Shown here one piece after another: positions 8,800 to 19,142 of a stretch of 64,000 nucleotides of DNA. The translations under genes and the position numbers were made by a program. Each line of letters starts with the position of its first letter. Within the stretch, counting starts at the first letter, position 1. Under the pieces are notes generated by a model that saw nothing but the letters and a program-made list of their open reading frames with translations, searched no databases and was not told the origin of the DNA. Source of the stretch: Shewanella jiangmenensis (GTDB lineage: Bacteria; Pseudomonadota; Gammaproteobacteria; Enterobacterales; Shewanellaceae); assembly GCF_018596335.1 (NCBI RefSeq), contig NZ_JAHEPS010000003.1, positions 62,001 through 126,000 on the forward strand, read 5' to 3'.

Positions 8800-10797
8800 A
8801 TGGGACACATCAAACGTTCACTGAGCCTGCAGCTGGTGCTCACCCTGGTGGGTGCGCTCGCGATACTGCTGGCATTAGTGGCAACTGTTCTGGTTAATTC
8901 CGCCAGCCAAACCACCCGCCAAACCATAGACGAAGACATCAACGCCCTGATGGAGCTGAAAAGCCGCGAGATCCGCGGTTATTTCCTCGCCAAGGGCCAG
9001 GTGATCCACTCGATTTTTGCCGAGCCCAGCCTGCTTGAGTGGTTCGCCACGTACAATGACAGGGGCGGGGATATCAGCGCCGACAAGCAGTATCAAAATA
9101 TCGTGCGCTACTTCCGCTATTTCTCAAATCAGGACGCTGACATCAAATCGGTATTTCTCGGCTCGGCCAACACCTTTGAGTATTTCGATCTCAACGGCCG
9201 CCACGATGACGATCCTGACTATTACACCAACAAGCGCCCCTGGTGGCAGGAAGCGATAGACAAGGGCGGCCTGTTCGTTGGCGATCCAGCGGTGGATGCC
9301 AAAGACGGCTCCATCTCTGCCACGGTCAAAACCCCGGTTTATGGCGCCAACGGCCAGTTTATCGGGATTGGTGGCATGGATATTCTTATCGACACCATAG
9401 GCAAAAATTTACTCTCGCCCATCAAATATCAGGGTGCCGGTCAGGCGTTTTTGATGACTGACGGCGGCAAGCTGGTGTATTTCCCGGGCTTTAACAGCAG
9501 CTTTCCGCCAGGCTCCCTTATCAGCGAAGTTGACCGCAACGGCAGCGAAGGTTTCAGTGAGCTTGGTGCACTGATGAAGCGTCAGGCCACAGGTTTTGCC
9601 GATGTCGAGTATAAGGGAGAACGTCAGCGGGTTGCCTTTGTTGAAGTGTCCGGCGATTACCCCAAACAAAAATGGCATCTCGCCTTTATGTTGCCCCACG
9701 AGGTGATTGAGGCCCCGGTGCATGAGGCATTCTGGAATGCCAGTTTCATGGCCATCGGCATTATTTTACTGGTTGGTGTGACCGTGTGGCTGTTGCTGCT
9801 GCCACTGCGCCGCCAGATTGCCTCCCTGCTGGGTGCCATGGAAGACATGGCCCGCGGCGAAGGCGATTTGTCGCGCCGGATTGAGATTGAGCGTGAAGAC
9901 GAGCTTGGCAAAATGGCCGAGGCCTTTAACCGCTTTGCCGCCAAGGTGCAGCAGATGTTGCTGCAAACCCGTGATTTGACCCGCGATGTGGACGATGGCA
10001 TCGCCGAAGCGCGTAAGATTTGTGATGTCGCCGTAGGCGCCGTTTCCCGCCAGAAGGCACAAATCGACTCGGTTGCGGCGGCGGCCACCGAAATGGCGCA
10101 CACCAGTCAGGAAATGGCAGCCAGCGCCCAGCGCACTGCTGACTTTGCCGAAAAGGCCCAGTCACAGGCTGGCGACAGCAAACGCATCGTTACCGAAGCC
10201 ACCCGAGGCATTGAAACCCTCTCCGGCCGCGTTGTTGAAGCGGCGGGCGTTATCGGCGAGCTGCGTGCCAGCTCGGAGAAAATCGGTGAGGTCTTGAGCG
10301 TTATTCGCAGTATCGCCGAGCAGACCAACCTGCTCGCGCTCAACGCTGCCATTGAAGCTGCCCGCGCCGGTGAGCAGGGCCGTGGCTTTGCGGTGGTGGC
10401 CGATGAAGTGCGCACGCTGGCGTCGCGCACCCAGGATTCCACCGCCAACATTCAGGGCATCATTCAGCAGCTGCAGCAGGGAGCGCTCGAAGCCGCCTCG
10501 GTAATGGAAGCCGGTGTGGCCGATGCCAGACGTGGTCAGGAGCTTACCAACGAGGTGCAGGCATCGCTGAGTGCCATCACCCAGGCGATTGATGCCATCA
10601 TGCAGCAGACCACCGACATCACAGTGGCCGTGGGCCAGCAGGCGGTGGTGGCAGAAGAAGTGGCCCACAATGTCGAAACCGTGCGCGGCCTGTCGGACGA
10701 GTCGCACCATGCGAGTCAAGAGCTTTCGGGCAGCCTTGCCGCCTTCGAGCAGTTGACCCATGCCTTGTCGCGCAACATAGGTCAGTTCAGGATCTAG
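8800..10797 (+). CDS. Methyl-accepting chemotaxis protein with Cache sensor
   Basis: A 665-residue transmembrane chemoreceptor. It has TM1 at about residues 10-32, a periplasmic double-Cache-like domain (about 35-300, with the typical [20 protein letters not shown] segment), TM2 at about 310-332, a HAMP domain and a long cytoplasmic coiled coil. The signalling tip [20 protein letters not shown] is conserved. The ligand is not deducible; such Cache domains often bind amino acids or organic acids. The ATG at 8800 is preceded by AAAGGGTATTTCC. No C-terminal pentapeptide for CheR docking is seen (the protein ends NIGQFRI). It is a single gene. Confidence 0.95.
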   Translation: MGHIKRSLSLQLVLTLVGALAILLALVATVLVNSASQTTRQTIDEDINALMELKSREIRGYFLAKGQVIHSIFAEPSLLEWFATYNDRGGDISADKQYQNIVRYFRYFSNQDADIKSVFLGSANTFEYFDLNGRHDDDPDYYTNKRPWWQEAIDKGGLFVGDPAVDAKDGSISATVKTPVYGANGQFIGIGGMDILIDTIGKNLLSPIKYQGAGQAFLMTDGGKLVYFPGFNSSFPPGSLISEVDRNGSEGFSELGALMKRQATGFADVEYKGERQRVAFVEVSGDYPKQKWHLAFMLPHEVIEAPVHEAFWNASFMAIGIILLVGVTVWLLLLPLRRQIASLLGAMEDMARGEGDLSRRIEIEREDELGKMAEAFNRFAAKVQQMLLQTRDLTRDVDDGIAEARKICDVAVGAVSRQKAQIDSVAAAATEMAHTSQEMAASAQRTADFAEKAQSQAGDSKRIVTEATRGIETLSGRVVEAAGVIGELRASSEKIGEVLSVIRSIAEQTNLLALNAAIEAARAGEQGRGFAVVADEVRTLASRTQDSTANIQGIIQQLQQGALEAASVMEAGVADARRGQELTNEVQASLSAITQAIDAIMQQTTDITVAVGQQAVVAEEVAHNVETVRGLSDESHHASQELSGSLAAFEQLTHALSRNIGQFRI

Positions 10798-10864
10798 GCG
10801 AATTCAGGATCTTGTTCAGGAGCTAGGCCAGTTCCGAATTTGAACGCTATCTGTGCTGACAGCC

Positions 10865-10892
10865 AAAAAAAGCGCCTGCGGGCGCTTTTTTA
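10865..10892. terminator. Bidirectional-looking terminator between mcp and dinB
   Basis: An A-run, the stem AGCGCC / GGCGCT with loop TGCG, then a T-run, 70 nt after the chemoreceptor stop. Confidence 0.85.
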
Positions 10893-10910
10893 TTGGCGCA
10901 AACTTTGATA

Positions 10911-10926
10911 CTGTTTTTATATACAG
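10911..10926 (+). promoter_or_regulatory. LexA (SOS) box upstream of dinB
   Basis: CTGTTTTTATATACAG is a 16-bp match to the CTG-N10-CAG LexA operator with an AT-rich centre. It lies 15 bp upstream of the dinB ATG, so dinB should be SOS-induced. Confidence 0.88.
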
Positions 10927-10941
10927 TAATCGAGGTTGCCA

Positions 10942-12012
10942 ATGCGCAAAATCATTCACGTCGACATGGACTGCTATTTTGCCGCAGTCGAAATGCGCGA
11001 CTTTCCCGAACTTAAGGGCAAGCCGATGGCCGTTGGCGGCAGCCGCGACCGGCGCGGGGTGATAAGTACCTGTAATTACGAGGCCCGTGCCTTTGGGGTG
11101 CGCTCGGCCATGGCTACTGCCTACGCACTCAAACTCTGCCCGGGGCTGATATTGCGCCCGGGGCGGATGGAAGTGTACAAAGCGGTGTCGGCGCAGATCC
11201 GCGCCATTTTCAGCCGTTACACCGATAAAATTGAGCCGCTTTCCCTCGATGAAGCCTATCTGGATGTCAGCGATTGCAGCCTGTATCAGGGCTCTGCCAC
11301 CCGTATTGCCGCCGCCATTCGCGCCGATATAGAGCGGGAAACCGGCCTTACCGCTTCGGCCGGTGTGGCGCCGGTTAAATTCATCGCCAAGGTTGCATCG
11401 GATTTGAATAAACCCAACGGTCAATATGTGGTGACGCCAGATACGCTGGCCGAATTTGTCCGCACTCTGCCCCTTGGCAAAATCCCCGGGGTTGGCAAGG
11501 TGACCGGCGAAAAGCTTAAACAAATGGGGCTCAGTTACTGCGCGGATGTGCAGCAGCTCAGTGCGGCTGAGCTCAGCCGTCACTTTGGCAAATTCGGCGC
11601 CGTGATTTATGAGCGCGCCCATGGCCGCGATCCGCGCGAAGTCGAGCCGCACCGCGAGCGTAAATCCGTTGGGGTTGAGACAACGCTTGCGAGCGATCTT
11701 AACACTGAGGCTCAGTGCCATGATGTGCTGTGTACCCTTATCCCTGAGCTTAATCGCCGCCTTGGCCGCAGCGCTGCCGGACGACGTATTCACAAGTTGG
11801 TGGTGAAACTTAAATTTGATGATTTTCGCCAAACCACCATTGAAAGCCGCGCCGACGAGCCTTCGGTGCGGTTGTTTGAGTCTTTGCTTGCGCAGGCGTA
11901 TTTGCGCGCTGAGGGCCGTGGGATCCGTCTTGTGGGCATAGCGGCCGGGTTAAGTGCTGAGTCGCAAGCCGAGAACGCAGATACGCCGCAGCTGATGCTG
12001 GAATTGGCCTGA
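10942..12012 (+). CDS. dinB: DNA polymerase IV (Y family, translesion)
   Basis: A 356-residue Y-family polymerase. Catalytic acidic residues are in [12 protein letters not shown] (near the N-terminus) and [11 protein letters not shown]. The palm and fingers are followed by the helix-hairpin-helix segment [13 protein letters not shown] and a little-finger domain ending around GIRLVGI. I chose ATG 10942 over TTG 10936 because it gives the standard [10 protein letters not shown] start. It performs error-prone bypass of damaged bases. Expression is probably SOS controlled through the LexA box just upstream. The C-terminus is short and does not show an obvious beta-clamp peptide, although QLMLEL might act as a weak one. 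Confidence 0.96.
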   Translation: MRKIIHVDMDCYFAAVEMRDFPELKGKPMAVGGSRDRRGVISTCNYEARAFGVRSAMATAYALKLCPGLILRPGRMEVYKAVSAQIRAIFSRYTDKIEPLSLDEAYLDVSDCSLYQGSATRIAAAIRADIERETGLTASAGVAPVKFIAKVASDLNKPNGQYVVTPDTLAEFVRTLPLGKIPGVGKVTGEKLKQMGLSYCADVQQLSAAELSRHFGKFGAVIYERAHGRDPREVEPHRERKSVGVETTLASDLNTEAQCHDVLCTLIPELNRRLGRSAAGRRIHKLVVKLKFDDFRQTTIESRADEPSVRLFESLLAQAYLRAEGRGIRLVGIAAGLSAESQAENADTPQLMLELA

Positions 12013-12154
12013 CAGGCGTTTTGGCCTGCTGTTTGCTGCCTTTGGCCGGGTCTTTATTTGCAGGTTCTGTGCTTGTGGTTGTTCCAATTGAGCTGCGGCC
12101 TTAAAATAGCTTCGTTTTGTGGCCAGCGGGCCGCATCCTTTAAGCGAGCACAGC

Positions 12155-13462
12155 GTGAACAAATCCAGATTTTCGGCGAAAGACGGGCAGGGCAGCGGCA
12201 AGCGCAGCCACGATAAGCATTCGGCTAACCGCAGCCAGCATCAGGCTAACCGCAGCCATGACTCAGATGATTTCGCCAAAGACAAACGCGGTCCATCGCG
12301 GCCAGCACGCCCGCCAAGGCAGGATATTGACGGCAAAGGCCAGCGCCAGCATGAGCCGCGCAGCCATCGCCGGGATGAGCGTGATGATGCGCGCGCTGAT
12401 GGTCGCCATCACGACAAGCCCCGTTACGACAAACCTGGCTCAGATAAACCCCGTTACGACAAGCCGCAGCGCGCTGAGCCCGGAAGCGACGGCTACCGCA
12501 CAGGCGCCCCCCGCGCCGAACGTGAACATGATCGCCGTGAAGACGGTCGCCATGAGCATAAAAGCCATGAGTATAAAAACCATGGACACAAGAGCCGCGA
12601 GCACAAGCGTCACGACTACGCCAAGCAGGACAAAAGCCAGCGCGGCGCAGGCACGGCATGGGGCGCTCAAGCTCGCAGCGATGTCGATGAGTTTGCCGAC
12701 AGACCTTCAAAAGGCTTTGATGAAAAAGAGCAGCGGCTCAATGAAACCCGCCTCTATGGTATCAATGCCTGCCGTGAAACCTTCAAACATCGCCGCGATG
12801 ATGTGGTGAAACTCTATCTGGATGAAGCCACGGCGCCCAAGTTTGCCGATGTGATGAAGCATCTCGCCAAGACCCGCAAGGCCTACCATGTGGTCGGTGA
12901 AGAAGAGCTCGAGCGGATTGCCGGCAGCCAGCACCACGGCGGCGTGGTGATGGTGGTGCGCAAAAAGCCGGTAGCGGATATTTTTGCTTATCTGGCACGC
13001 CAGAAAAAGCAGCGTGACTGTTTGCTGGCGCTGGATGGCGTGGGCAATCCCCACAACCTTGGCGCCATTATGCGCAGCTGCGCCCACTTTGGCGTGTCCG
13101 GCATAGTGATGACTGAAGCCGGTTTGCTGCAATCCGGCGCCGCCGCCCGCACCGCTGAGGGCGGCATGGAGCACGTGGAAGGCATCAGCACCGCGCGCCT
13201 TACCGATGCGCTGCAGGCCTGTCGTCAGGCGGGTTATACCATTATTACCACCTCAAGCCATGGCGGTGAGTCGCTGTACGCCAGCAAGCTGCCGGCCAAG
13301 GTGGTGGTGGTGTTTGGCGAAGAGATGGACGGTGTATCCAAGGCGGTGGCAAGCCGCGCCGATATCGGCGTGCAAATTCCTGGCTCGGGGCTTGTTGAGT
13401 CGCTGAACGTCAGCGTGGCGGCAAGCCTTATCCTCGGTGAGTGGTATCGCCAGCAGCTGTGA
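12155..13462 (+). CDS. yfiF: YfiF-like SpoU/TrmH family RNA 2'-O-methyltransferase with long charged N-terminal tail
   Basis: About 435 residues. The C-terminal half (from about residue 190) is a SPOUT methyltransferase: a substrate-binding domain (LNETRLYGINACRETF, HHGGVVMVV) followed by the knotted catalytic domain with motifs GNPHNLGAIMRSCAHFG, FGEEMDGVS and SLNVSVAASLILGEWYRQQ. It resembles E. coli YfiF, a putative rRNA/tRNA ribose methylase. The first ~190 residues are a disordered-looking Lys/Arg/His/Asp tail with pentapeptide repeats, longer than the tail of E. coli YfiF. The start is uncertain: GTG 12155 is used here, and GTG 12119 upstream is also in frame; neither has a strong ribosome-binding site. 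The tail probably binds RNA non-specifically (inference). Confidence 0.85.
   Translation: MNKSRFSAKDGQGSGKRSHDKHSANRSQHQANRSHDSDDFAKDKRGPSRPARPPRQDIDGKGQRQHEPRSHRRDERDDARADGRHHDKPRYDKPGSDKPRYDKPQRAEPGSDGYRTGAPRAEREHDRREDGRHEHKSHEYKNHGHKSREHKRHDYAKQDKSQRGAGTAWGAQARSDVDEFADRPSKGFDEKEQRLNETRLYGINACRETFKHRRDDVVKLYLDEATAPKFADVMKHLAKTRKAYHVVGEEELERIAGSQHHGGVVMVVRKKPVADIFAYLARQKKQRDCLLALDGVGNPHNLGAIMRSCAHFGVSGIVMTEAGLLQSGAAARTAEGGMEHVEGISTARLTDALQACRQAGYTIITTSSHGGESLYASKLPAKVVVVFGEEMDGVSKAVASRADIGVQIPGSGLVESLNVSVAASLILGEWYRQQL
12219..12260 (+). repeat. 21-bp tandem duplication inside yfiF tail
   Basis: Two 21-bp units (core GGCTAACCGCAGCCA) encode ANRSQHQ-ANRSHDS in the N-terminal tail. Confidence 0.8.
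12407..12481 (+). repeat. 15-bp tandem repeat, five units, in yfiF tail
   Basis: Five 15-bp units encode HHDKP, RYDKP, GSDKP, RYDKP and the degenerate QRAEP. The units are in frame and partly diverged. Confidence 0.85.
12551..12625 (+). repeat. 15-bp tandem repeat, five units, in yfiF tail
   Basis: Five 15-bp units encode HEHKS, HEYKN, HGHKS, REHKR and HDYAK. This is a second block with the same period as the xxDKP block but unrelated sequence. Confidence 0.87.
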
Positions 13463-13528
13463 GCCTTTGCTGCGTTTTAGGTTGCCAACCCAATGACAAC
13501 GCAATGAACGCACAATACAAAACCAATA

Positions 13529-13558
13529 AAAAAGCGCCCTCGGGCGCTTTTTTATTGT
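13529..13558. terminator. Bidirectional terminator between yfiF and the convergent membrane-protein gene
   Basis: AAAAAAGCGCCC-TC-GGGCGCTTTTTT-type hairpin with A- and T-runs, placed between convergent genes. Confidence 0.92.
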
Positions 13559-13565
13559 GTTTGGC

Positions 13566-13937
13566 TCAGAGTGCCAGCTCGCGTTTTTGCTGCTGGCGAA
13601 ACAGATACACGCTCACCGTCATCAAGGTCAGCACGCCGGCGATAAGGGCGCACATCACATGGTGCATCAGCAGGTGGCTTAGCAAAAATGCCGGAATGTC
13701 CTCCAGCGCATCGATAAAAAACAGCTTGGCGATAAGCCCGGCGTACACCAGCAGATGCAGCGCGGCGCCCATGGCAAACACCCGGGCAAACTTATGCCGA
13801 AGCGCGCTGTTTACCCCGGTAAACTCGGCTTTGGCAACCAGCCAGGCGGTACCCGAGACCAGCAGGGCAATACTGCCAAAACCCATCAGTGAAATTTTGA
13901 TGATGGCAATTGCCGTTAAAAAATACGCGATAATCAT
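13566..13937 (-). CDS. Small integral membrane protein, function unknown
   Basis: A 123-residue protein with about four hydrophobic segments (roughly residues 3-33, 50-72, 78-100 and 95-115) and a basic C-terminal tail (LFRQQQKREL). I do not recognise the family. The third and fourth segments contain several histidines (SHLLMHHVM), which could ligate metal or heme, but no motif is decisive. It lies 100 bp downstream of the yjgR-like gene on the same strand, with the shared terminator immediately after it. The gene is supported by open frame, coding-like composition and membrane profile only. Confidence 0.6.
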   Translation of the reverse strand: MIIAYFLTAIAIIKISLMGFGSIALLVSGTAWLVAKAEFTGVNSALRHKFARVFAMGAALHLLVYAGLIAKLFFIDALEDIPAFLLSHLLMHHVMCALIAGVLTLMTVSVYLFRQQQKRELAL

Positions 13938-14037
13938 CCAGTTAATCCCATTGCCGCCGTCTGTGCCCCAAGCAGCAGGGTTGCTACATGAAAGGCACTG
14001 CGAAGCTTAGCGGCAATGGCTGAAAATTCCCTGAAAC

Positions 14038-15516
14038 TCAGCGCTTGAGCGAGCCTAAAATGCCGCGCACCAGGCTCTGTCCAAGCTTGCTGCCCACGGT
14101 GCGGGCCAGAGTCTTGAAAAAGGCTTCGGTCGGGGTGTCACCGCGCTTGGCTGCAGGCTTATTTGCCTTGGCTTTGCTGCGCTCATCGGCTTCGGCCTTG
14201 GCGTCTTCCTCGGCCTTTGCTTCTTCGGCTGCCACCTGCTCACGGCGCTTGGCCAGCAGCTCAAATGCCGATTCCCTGTCGGTGACGGCAGCGTATTTTT
14301 GCCTAAGCGGTGAGCGCTCAATCAGCGCCTTGCGCTCATCGGCCGTGAGCGGGCCAATACGAGAGGCGGGCGGGCACATCAGCACCCGCTCTACCACGGT
14401 CGGGCTGCCTTTGGCATCGAGTACAGACACCAGCGCTTCACCGACCGCAAGCTCGGTGATGGCATCATCGGTTTTGAAGTTTGGATTGGCGCGAAAGTTA
14501 TCGGCCACGGCGCGGATAGATTTTTGATCTTTGGGGGTAAAGGCCCGCAGTGCGTGCTGGATGCGGCAACCGAGCTGGCCGAGGATATTTTCCGGAATAT
14601 CCATCGGGCTCTGGCTGATAAAGAATACGCCAACGCCCTTGGAGCGGATAAGCCGCACCACCTGTTCAATCTTTTCAATCAATGCCTTGGGCGCGCCGTT
14701 AAACAGAAGGTGCGCCTCATCGAAAAACAGCACCAGTTTGGGTTTGTCGGCGTCGCCTTCTTCGGGCAGCTGCTCGAACAGCTCCGACAGCAGCCAAAAA
14801 AGGAACGTGGCATAGAGCTTGGGCGCCGAATGGATAAGCTTGGTGACATCGAGAATGCTGATAACGCCTTTGCCGGAAAAGTCGTGCTGCATCAAGTCGG
14901 CAAGCTCGAGCGCCGGCTCGGCAAAAAAGTGCTCGGCACCTTGCTCTTCCAGCACCAGCAAGCGGCGCTGAATAGCGCCAACCGAGGCTGAGCTGATATT
15001 GCCATACTCGCTCGACAGCTCCTTGGCGTTTTCGGCCATAAAATTAAGCAGTGAGCGCAGGTCTTTTAAATCGAGCAGCAACAAGCCCTTGTCATCGGCG
15101 TAATCGAAGCAGCTGTAAAGCACGCCGGTCTGGGTGTCGTTAAGTTCCAGCAGGCTTGAGAGCAGCAGCGGCCCCATCTCGCTGATGGTGGTGCGGGCAC
15201 TGTGACCGGCTGTGCCGTAAATATCCCAAAACACCGCCGGACAGGCGCCATAGGCGGGCTCATCCATGCCTATGGTCTGGCAGCGGCTGTTGATTTTATC
15301 GTTGGCTTTACCCGCAGCGGCAAGGCCGCTCAAATCGCCTTTCACGTCGGCAAGGAAGCAGGGCACGCCCAGATTGGAAAAGGATTCAGCCAGCACCTGC
15401 AGGCTGATGGTTTTGCCTGTGCCGGTGGCGCCGGCGATTAAACCGTGACGGTTGGCCATGGCGGCAATCAGTGAAACCTGCGCTGTGCCATTACCACCGA
15501 GAAGAATTTGGCTCAT
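14038..15516 (-). CDS. yjgR: HerA/FtsK-like ATPase of the YjgR (DUF853) family
   Basis: A 492-residue P-loop NTPase. Walker A is [10 protein letters not shown] near residue 31, followed by the family segment [14 protein letters not shown] Walker B-like stretch [16 protein letters not shown] lies around residue 265, and the sensor-like [19 protein letters not shown] follows. A charged Ala/Glu/Lys-rich coiled segment (about 415-450) precedes the C-terminal helix. The family is annotated as a HerA-like helicase or ATPase; the biological role is not established. The start ATG at 15516 is preceded by AGGGAGAGTAGTTA on the minus strand. Confidence 0.93.
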   Translation of the reverse strand: MSQILLGGNGTAQVSLIAAMANRHGLIAGATGTGKTISLQVLAESFSNLGVPCFLADVKGDLSGLAAAGKANDKINSRCQTIGMDEPAYGACPAVFWDIYGTAGHSARTTISEMGPLLLSSLLELNDTQTGVLYSCFDYADDKGLLLLDLKDLRSLLNFMAENAKELSSEYGNISSASVGAIQRRLLVLEEQGAEHFFAEPALELADLMQHDFSGKGVISILDVTKLIHSAPKLYATFLFWLLSELFEQLPEEGDADKPKLVLFFDEAHLLFNGAPKALIEKIEQVVRLIRSKGVGVFFISQSPMDIPENILGQLGCRIQHALRAFTPKDQKSIRAVADNFRANPNFKTDDAITELAVGEALVSVLDAKGSPTVVERVLMCPPASRIGPLTADERKALIERSPLRQKYAAVTDRESAFELLAKRREQVAAEEAKAEEDAKAEADERSKAKANKPAAKRGDTPTEAFFKTLARTVGSKLGQSLVRGILGSLKR

Positions 15517-15541
15517 TAACTACTCTCCCTGTATTGCGGAT

Positions 15542-15790
15542 TCAGAGGCAGTCCCCGTCGGACGGCTCCTGTGTGAAAACATTGATTGCGCTGTTCATCA
15601 TGGTGCTGATAAACCCTGCGGCGATATCCTGACTTTTGCTGGAGCTTCGCTGGCTGCTGTTGTCGTTATTGGTTTTAGTGTTTTCGTAGCTGCCGCTAAC
15701 GAAGTCGCAGCCAAATTGGCTGGCCTGATTGGCGCTGCAGGCGGACAGCAGCAGTACCGAAAATAGCAATGGCAGATGCTTTAACGCCAT
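15542..15790 (-). CDS. Small lipoprotein, function unknown
   Basis: An 82-residue protein with a clear lipoprotein signal: a basic N-terminus (MALKH), a hydrophobic core and the lipobox LLSAC near residue 18. The mature part is short, polar and Ser/Asn-rich (residues 35-53) with two further cysteines (Cys28 and Cys81). No domain is recognised. It lies 25 bp upstream of the yjgR-like gene on the same strand, so the two may be cotranscribed. Confidence 0.7.
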   Translation of the reverse strand: MALKHLPLLFSVLLLSACSANQASQFGCDFVSGSYENTKTNNDNSSQRSSSKSQDIAAGFISTMMNSAINVFTQEPSDGDCL

Positions 15791-15934
15791 GGGTCTTCCT
15801 TGAGTGCAGGGTGTCCTTCCAGAACCCTGATGGTCATTGTTTGCTCTAAGGTTATACCAAAGAAGTGGCGGCAGGTCTTGTGGCCTTACTCAAAAATTAA
15901 GGATTAACAATCAAGAATCAAACTACATAAAACA

Positions 15935-15958
15935 AAAAGCCACCGCGAGGTGGCTTTT
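15935..15958 (-). terminator. Terminator after the amidase gene
   Basis: AAAAGCCACC-GCGA-GGTGGCTTTT hairpin, 32 nt downstream of the amidase stop on the minus strand. Confidence 0.88.
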
Positions 15959-15989
15959 GATTGACTATCAGTCGGTTGCCCTGAGCCTA

Positions 15990-17702
15990 TCAGGCCTTAG
16001 GTGCCAGTGGTGGGGTGCGCGGCGGCACTTTACGCTTACTGCCGGTGGCTTCGAATGCCGAGGCGACACTGAGGAGCGCATTGTCATCGTAGGCGCGGCC
16101 AGCAAAGGTCAGGCCCACTGGCATACCGATATCGGCCATCACACCCATGGGCACTGTCACTGTGGGTACGCCCAGGTGTCGGATGGCGAGGTTGCCATTG
16201 GCGACCCAAACGCCGTTGCTCCAGGCGATATCGGCAGAAGCCGGATTCACATCGGCATCGGCAGGGCCCACATCGGCCACGGTGGGGAAGAGCACGGCAT
16301 CAAGCTTAAGCGCATCCATCCAGTCTTCAAGGTCAAGCTTGCGGGTCTTTTCAAGGCCGCGCAGGCCGTCGGGCACAGTGGCAATCTCATTCCACGGCTT
16401 GATGCCGCGCTTGGCCATGTTGACGTACTCATCCATACCGGCGGCAAGGTCTCCCTCGCGGTTTGGCAGTGTGCCCGGGTCATGGGGGAAAATCTTCGGT
16501 CCATCCACGTCCTCAAGCTTATTGAGCTTGGGGTCACCATTGGCACGCAAAAAGTCATCGAAGGCCCAGCCGGAGAGCTCCCACAGCTCGTCGTGCAAAA
16601 ACTCAGGGCTGACTATGCCGCGATTGAACACGGTTGGCGCGCCGGGGCGATCGCCTTCGCAGTTGGACACGAGCGGGAAGTCCACTTCAATCACTTCGGC
16701 GCCGGCGGCTTCGAGCGCCGCTCGGGCCTGCTCCCACAGGGCAATCACAGAATCGCGGGTATGAATGCGCTGACCGGTCGGGCCGCCAATACCTGGGTTT
16801 TCGCTGGTGCCGGCGAGTTCATCCTTATTGATAAACATCTTGGGCACACCAAAGCGCTTGCCTTTAAGGCTTTCAGCGCCAGTGGCGAGGGCGAGATAGG
16901 ACTCGGGCCGCACTTGTGAGGCCTTGGGAATGCTCACCCAGGGCTGCATGCGCCACAGATCGCCGCGGGTATCTTTATCGTCGGCAACCACAACATCCAG
17001 CACTTCCAGCAAATCGGCCATGGTGCGGGCGTAGGGCACGACCACGTCCATGGTGGGGGTGAGTGGCCAGTTGCCGCGCACGGAAATCACGCCGCGGGAC
17101 GGGGTATAGGCGCACAGACCGTTGTTGGACGCAGGGCCGCGGCCGCTGGACCATGTTTCTTCGGCAAGACCAAAGGCGCAGAAACTGGCCGCAGTGGCGG
17201 TGCCGGCACCATTGGATGAGCCTGACGCAAAGGGTGCGGTCAGGTAGTCGCCGTTGTAGGGGCTTTCGGCGCGGCCATACACGCCGCGCTGCATGCCGCC
17301 ATTGGCCATGGGCGGCATATTGGTTTTGCCAAGGCAGATGGCGCCCGCGGCGCGAAGGCGCTCTACAGTGAAGGCATCGCGCTGGGCAACCAAATCTTTA
17401 AAGGCCGGGCTGCCGGAGGCGGCGGTGAGCCCTTTCACCAGATAGCTGTCTTTGGCGGTGTAGGGAATGCCATCGAGCGGGCTTAAGGTCTCACCACGGG
17501 CGCGGCGCGCATCGGAGGCTTCGGCTTCTTTGAGCGCATCTGGGTTGTGCACAACGACTGCGTTCAGTTTGGTGGCCGTGTCCGGGCCATCAAAGGCTTC
17601 GATGCGGGCGAGATAGGCCTTAACCAGCTCGACCGCTGTGGTACGGCCAGACTCGAGCGCGGCGCGAAGCTCGGCAATGGAAACTTCGGTTACTTCGAAC
17701 AT
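15990..17702 (-). CDS. Amidase-signature family amidohydrolase
   Basis: A 570-residue enzyme of the amidase-signature family. The Ser-cisSer-Lys triad can be placed as Lys in IPYTAKDSY, the cis-Ser in SGSSNGAGTATAA and the nucleophile Ser in WSSGRGPAS. The nucleophile loop differs from the common GGSIR form. The open frame extends to 17864, but the ATG at 17702 gives a natural start (MFEVTEVSI). It follows aguA by 34 bp on the same strand, so it is probably in one operon and may act on a product of agmatine breakdown such as N-carbamoylputrescine (inference). It may instead act on an unrelated amide. Confidence 0.88.
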   Translation of the reverse strand: MFEVTEVSIAELRAALESGRTTAVELVKAYLARIEAFDGPDTATKLNAVVVHNPDALKEAEASDARRARGETLSPLDGIPYTAKDSYLVKGLTAASGSPAFKDLVAQRDAFTVERLRAAGAICLGKTNMPPMANGGMQRGVYGRAESPYNGDYLTAPFASGSSNGAGTATAASFCAFGLAEETWSSGRGPASNNGLCAYTPSRGVISVRGNWPLTPTMDVVVPYARTMADLLEVLDVVVADDKDTRGDLWRMQPWVSIPKASQVRPESYLALATGAESLKGKRFGVPKMFINKDELAGTSENPGIGGPTGQRIHTRDSVIALWEQARAALEAAGAEVIEVDFPLVSNCEGDRPGAPTVFNRGIVSPEFLHDELWELSGWAFDDFLRANGDPKLNKLEDVDGPKIFPHDPGTLPNREGDLAAGMDEYVNMAKRGIKPWNEIATVPDGLRGLEKTRKLDLEDWMDALKLDAVLFPTVADVGPADADVNPASADIAWSNGVWVANGNLAIRHLGVPTVTVPMGVMADIGMPVGLTFAGRAYDDNALLSVASAFEATGSKRKVPPRTPPLAPKA

Positions 17703-17736
17703 ACGGTTAACTCCGAAAAGTGGATGAACAGGCCGA

Positions 17737-18834
17737 TTATTTGCCGGATGGGATCTGCTGGGTAATGCAGTGGATGTTGCCACCGCCAAGCAGGATCTCG
17801 CGGGCCGGTACGCCGATAACCTTATGCTCAGGGAAGATTTCTTCCAGAATGCGCTGAGCTTCACCGTCGGTCGCTTCGTCCAAAAGCGGGTAGACGATGC
17901 GGTCGTTAGTGATAAGGAAGTTCACGTAGGAGCCTGCCAGACGGCCTTCGGCTTCGCGTGGCACGCCGGTGCCGCTCTCAACGCCGGCGGATTCTTCTTC
18001 GGTGCAGTAGAGCGGGCCTGGCTGAGGCAGCTTCCATACCTTGAGTTTACGGCCCTTGGCATCAACTGCGGCTTCGAGCACTTTCAGTGCCGCGACAGAA
18101 CGCTCGTACTGCGGGTCGTTTTCATCGTCGGTCCAGTGCAGCGCTACTTCACCCGGGCGGACAAAACAGCAGATGTTGTCGATGTGGCCGTCGGTCTCAT
18201 CCATATAGACGCCGTCACCCAGCCAGATAAAGCTGGTTACACCCAGATAGTCGCGCAGGTGCGCTTCGATTTGCTCTTTGGTGAGGTGTGGGTTGCGGTT
18301 TTCATTCAAAAGGCACTCGGCGGTGGTAAGACAGGTACCTTCGCCGTCCACGTGGATAGAGCCACCTTCGAGGATAAGCGGGGCCTGGTATCTGTCCATG
18401 CCATGCTGGGCGAGCATTTGAGCCGCCACTTTCTCATCCTGATCCCACGGATAATACAGGCCGCCCTTGTGGCCGCCCCAGGCGTTGAAGCCCCAATCGA
18501 TGCCACGGCACTCGCCGGCGGCGTTGGTGACTACGGTCGGGCCTGTGTCGCGGGCCCAGCAGTCGTCGCTGTTCATCTCAACCAGAGTCACGTGGGCAGG
18601 CATGATGGCGCGGGCCTTATCCATAAACTCGGCTGGAACCCCCATAAACACCGGAGTGGCGCCGCCAATGGCATCTGCCACCTTGGCAAAGGTCGGCTGG
18701 GCAAAGCGACCGGCTTCGCGCCAGTTATCGGCGCGATAGGGCCAAATCATCCACACGGCCTGCTGGTGTGCCCACTCGGCGGGCATGGTAAAGCCATCGG
18801 CGGCCGGAGTTGAGTTGAGAGTGTTGATGCTCAT
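17737..18834 (-). CDS. aguA: Agmatine deiminase
   Basis: A 365-residue enzyme of the guanidino-group-modifying superfamily that converts agmatine to N-carbamoylputrescine and ammonia. Visible family motifs are [53 protein letters not shown] and the catalytic Cys (about residue 356) in [11 protein letters not shown]. The length is typical. It is the first gene of an apparent operon with the amidase and is divergent from a LysR regulator. The usual partner, the nitrilase-fold N-carbamoylputrescine amidase AguB, is not in the window. Confidence 0.97.
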   Translation of the reverse strand: MSINTLNSTPAADGFTMPAEWAHQQAVWMIWPYRADNWREAGRFAQPTFAKVADAIGGATPVFMGVPAEFMDKARAIMPAHVTLVEMNSDDCWARDTGPTVVTNAAGECRGIDWGFNAWGGHKGGLYYPWDQDEKVAAQMLAQHGMDRYQAPLILEGGSIHVDGEGTCLTTAECLLNENRNPHLTKEQIEAHLRDYLGVTSFIWLGDGVYMDETDGHIDNICCFVRPGEVALHWTDDENDPQYERSVAALKVLEAAVDAKGRKLKVWKLPQPGPLYCTEEESAGVESGTGVPREAEGRLAGSYVNFLITNDRIVYPLLDEATDGEAQRILEEIFPEHKVIGVPAREILLGGGNIHCITQQIPSGK

Positions 18835-19142
18835 TGCTATGTCCTTGCTGTCGGGTGCTGGCTTTGCACCACAGGGATAGGGAACGGGTCGTTGCCGTCA
18901 TCGCTCACGCTGCCCGCTGACAAGCTGGCAGCGCCGTGAAACTAATCTTAGCGTTATCTTCGTCTGCTTTGTGTTAAACCCCGAAAGCAGCGCGTTCGGG
19001 ATGCCGTAATTGCCGCTTTGGTCACCTTCTGCACGAGATGCACCGCAAAGCCGATAACGAAGTAGAGACAGTGTAAGAAGTTGCGCCATCATACAACAAA
19101 TGAATAAGATGTATGTGCCCATAATTAATATGAATAGCGGCT
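18835..19142. other. Divergent promoter region between aguA and the LysR gene
   Basis: 308 bp without a credible gene. It must hold both promoters; an inverted repeat near the LysR end is listed separately. Confidence 0.6.
19090..19115. promoter_or_regulatory. Candidate LysR-type operator
   Basis: An inverted repeat CATACA-N14-TGTATG lies 28 bp upstream of the LysR start, in the divergent region. The spacing and dyad suit a LysR-type regulator. Binding is inferred. Confidence 0.4.

Noticed and set aside
10816..11832. 338-codon minus-strand frame opposite dinB
   Set aside because: Antisense shadow; dinB is secure and has a LexA box.
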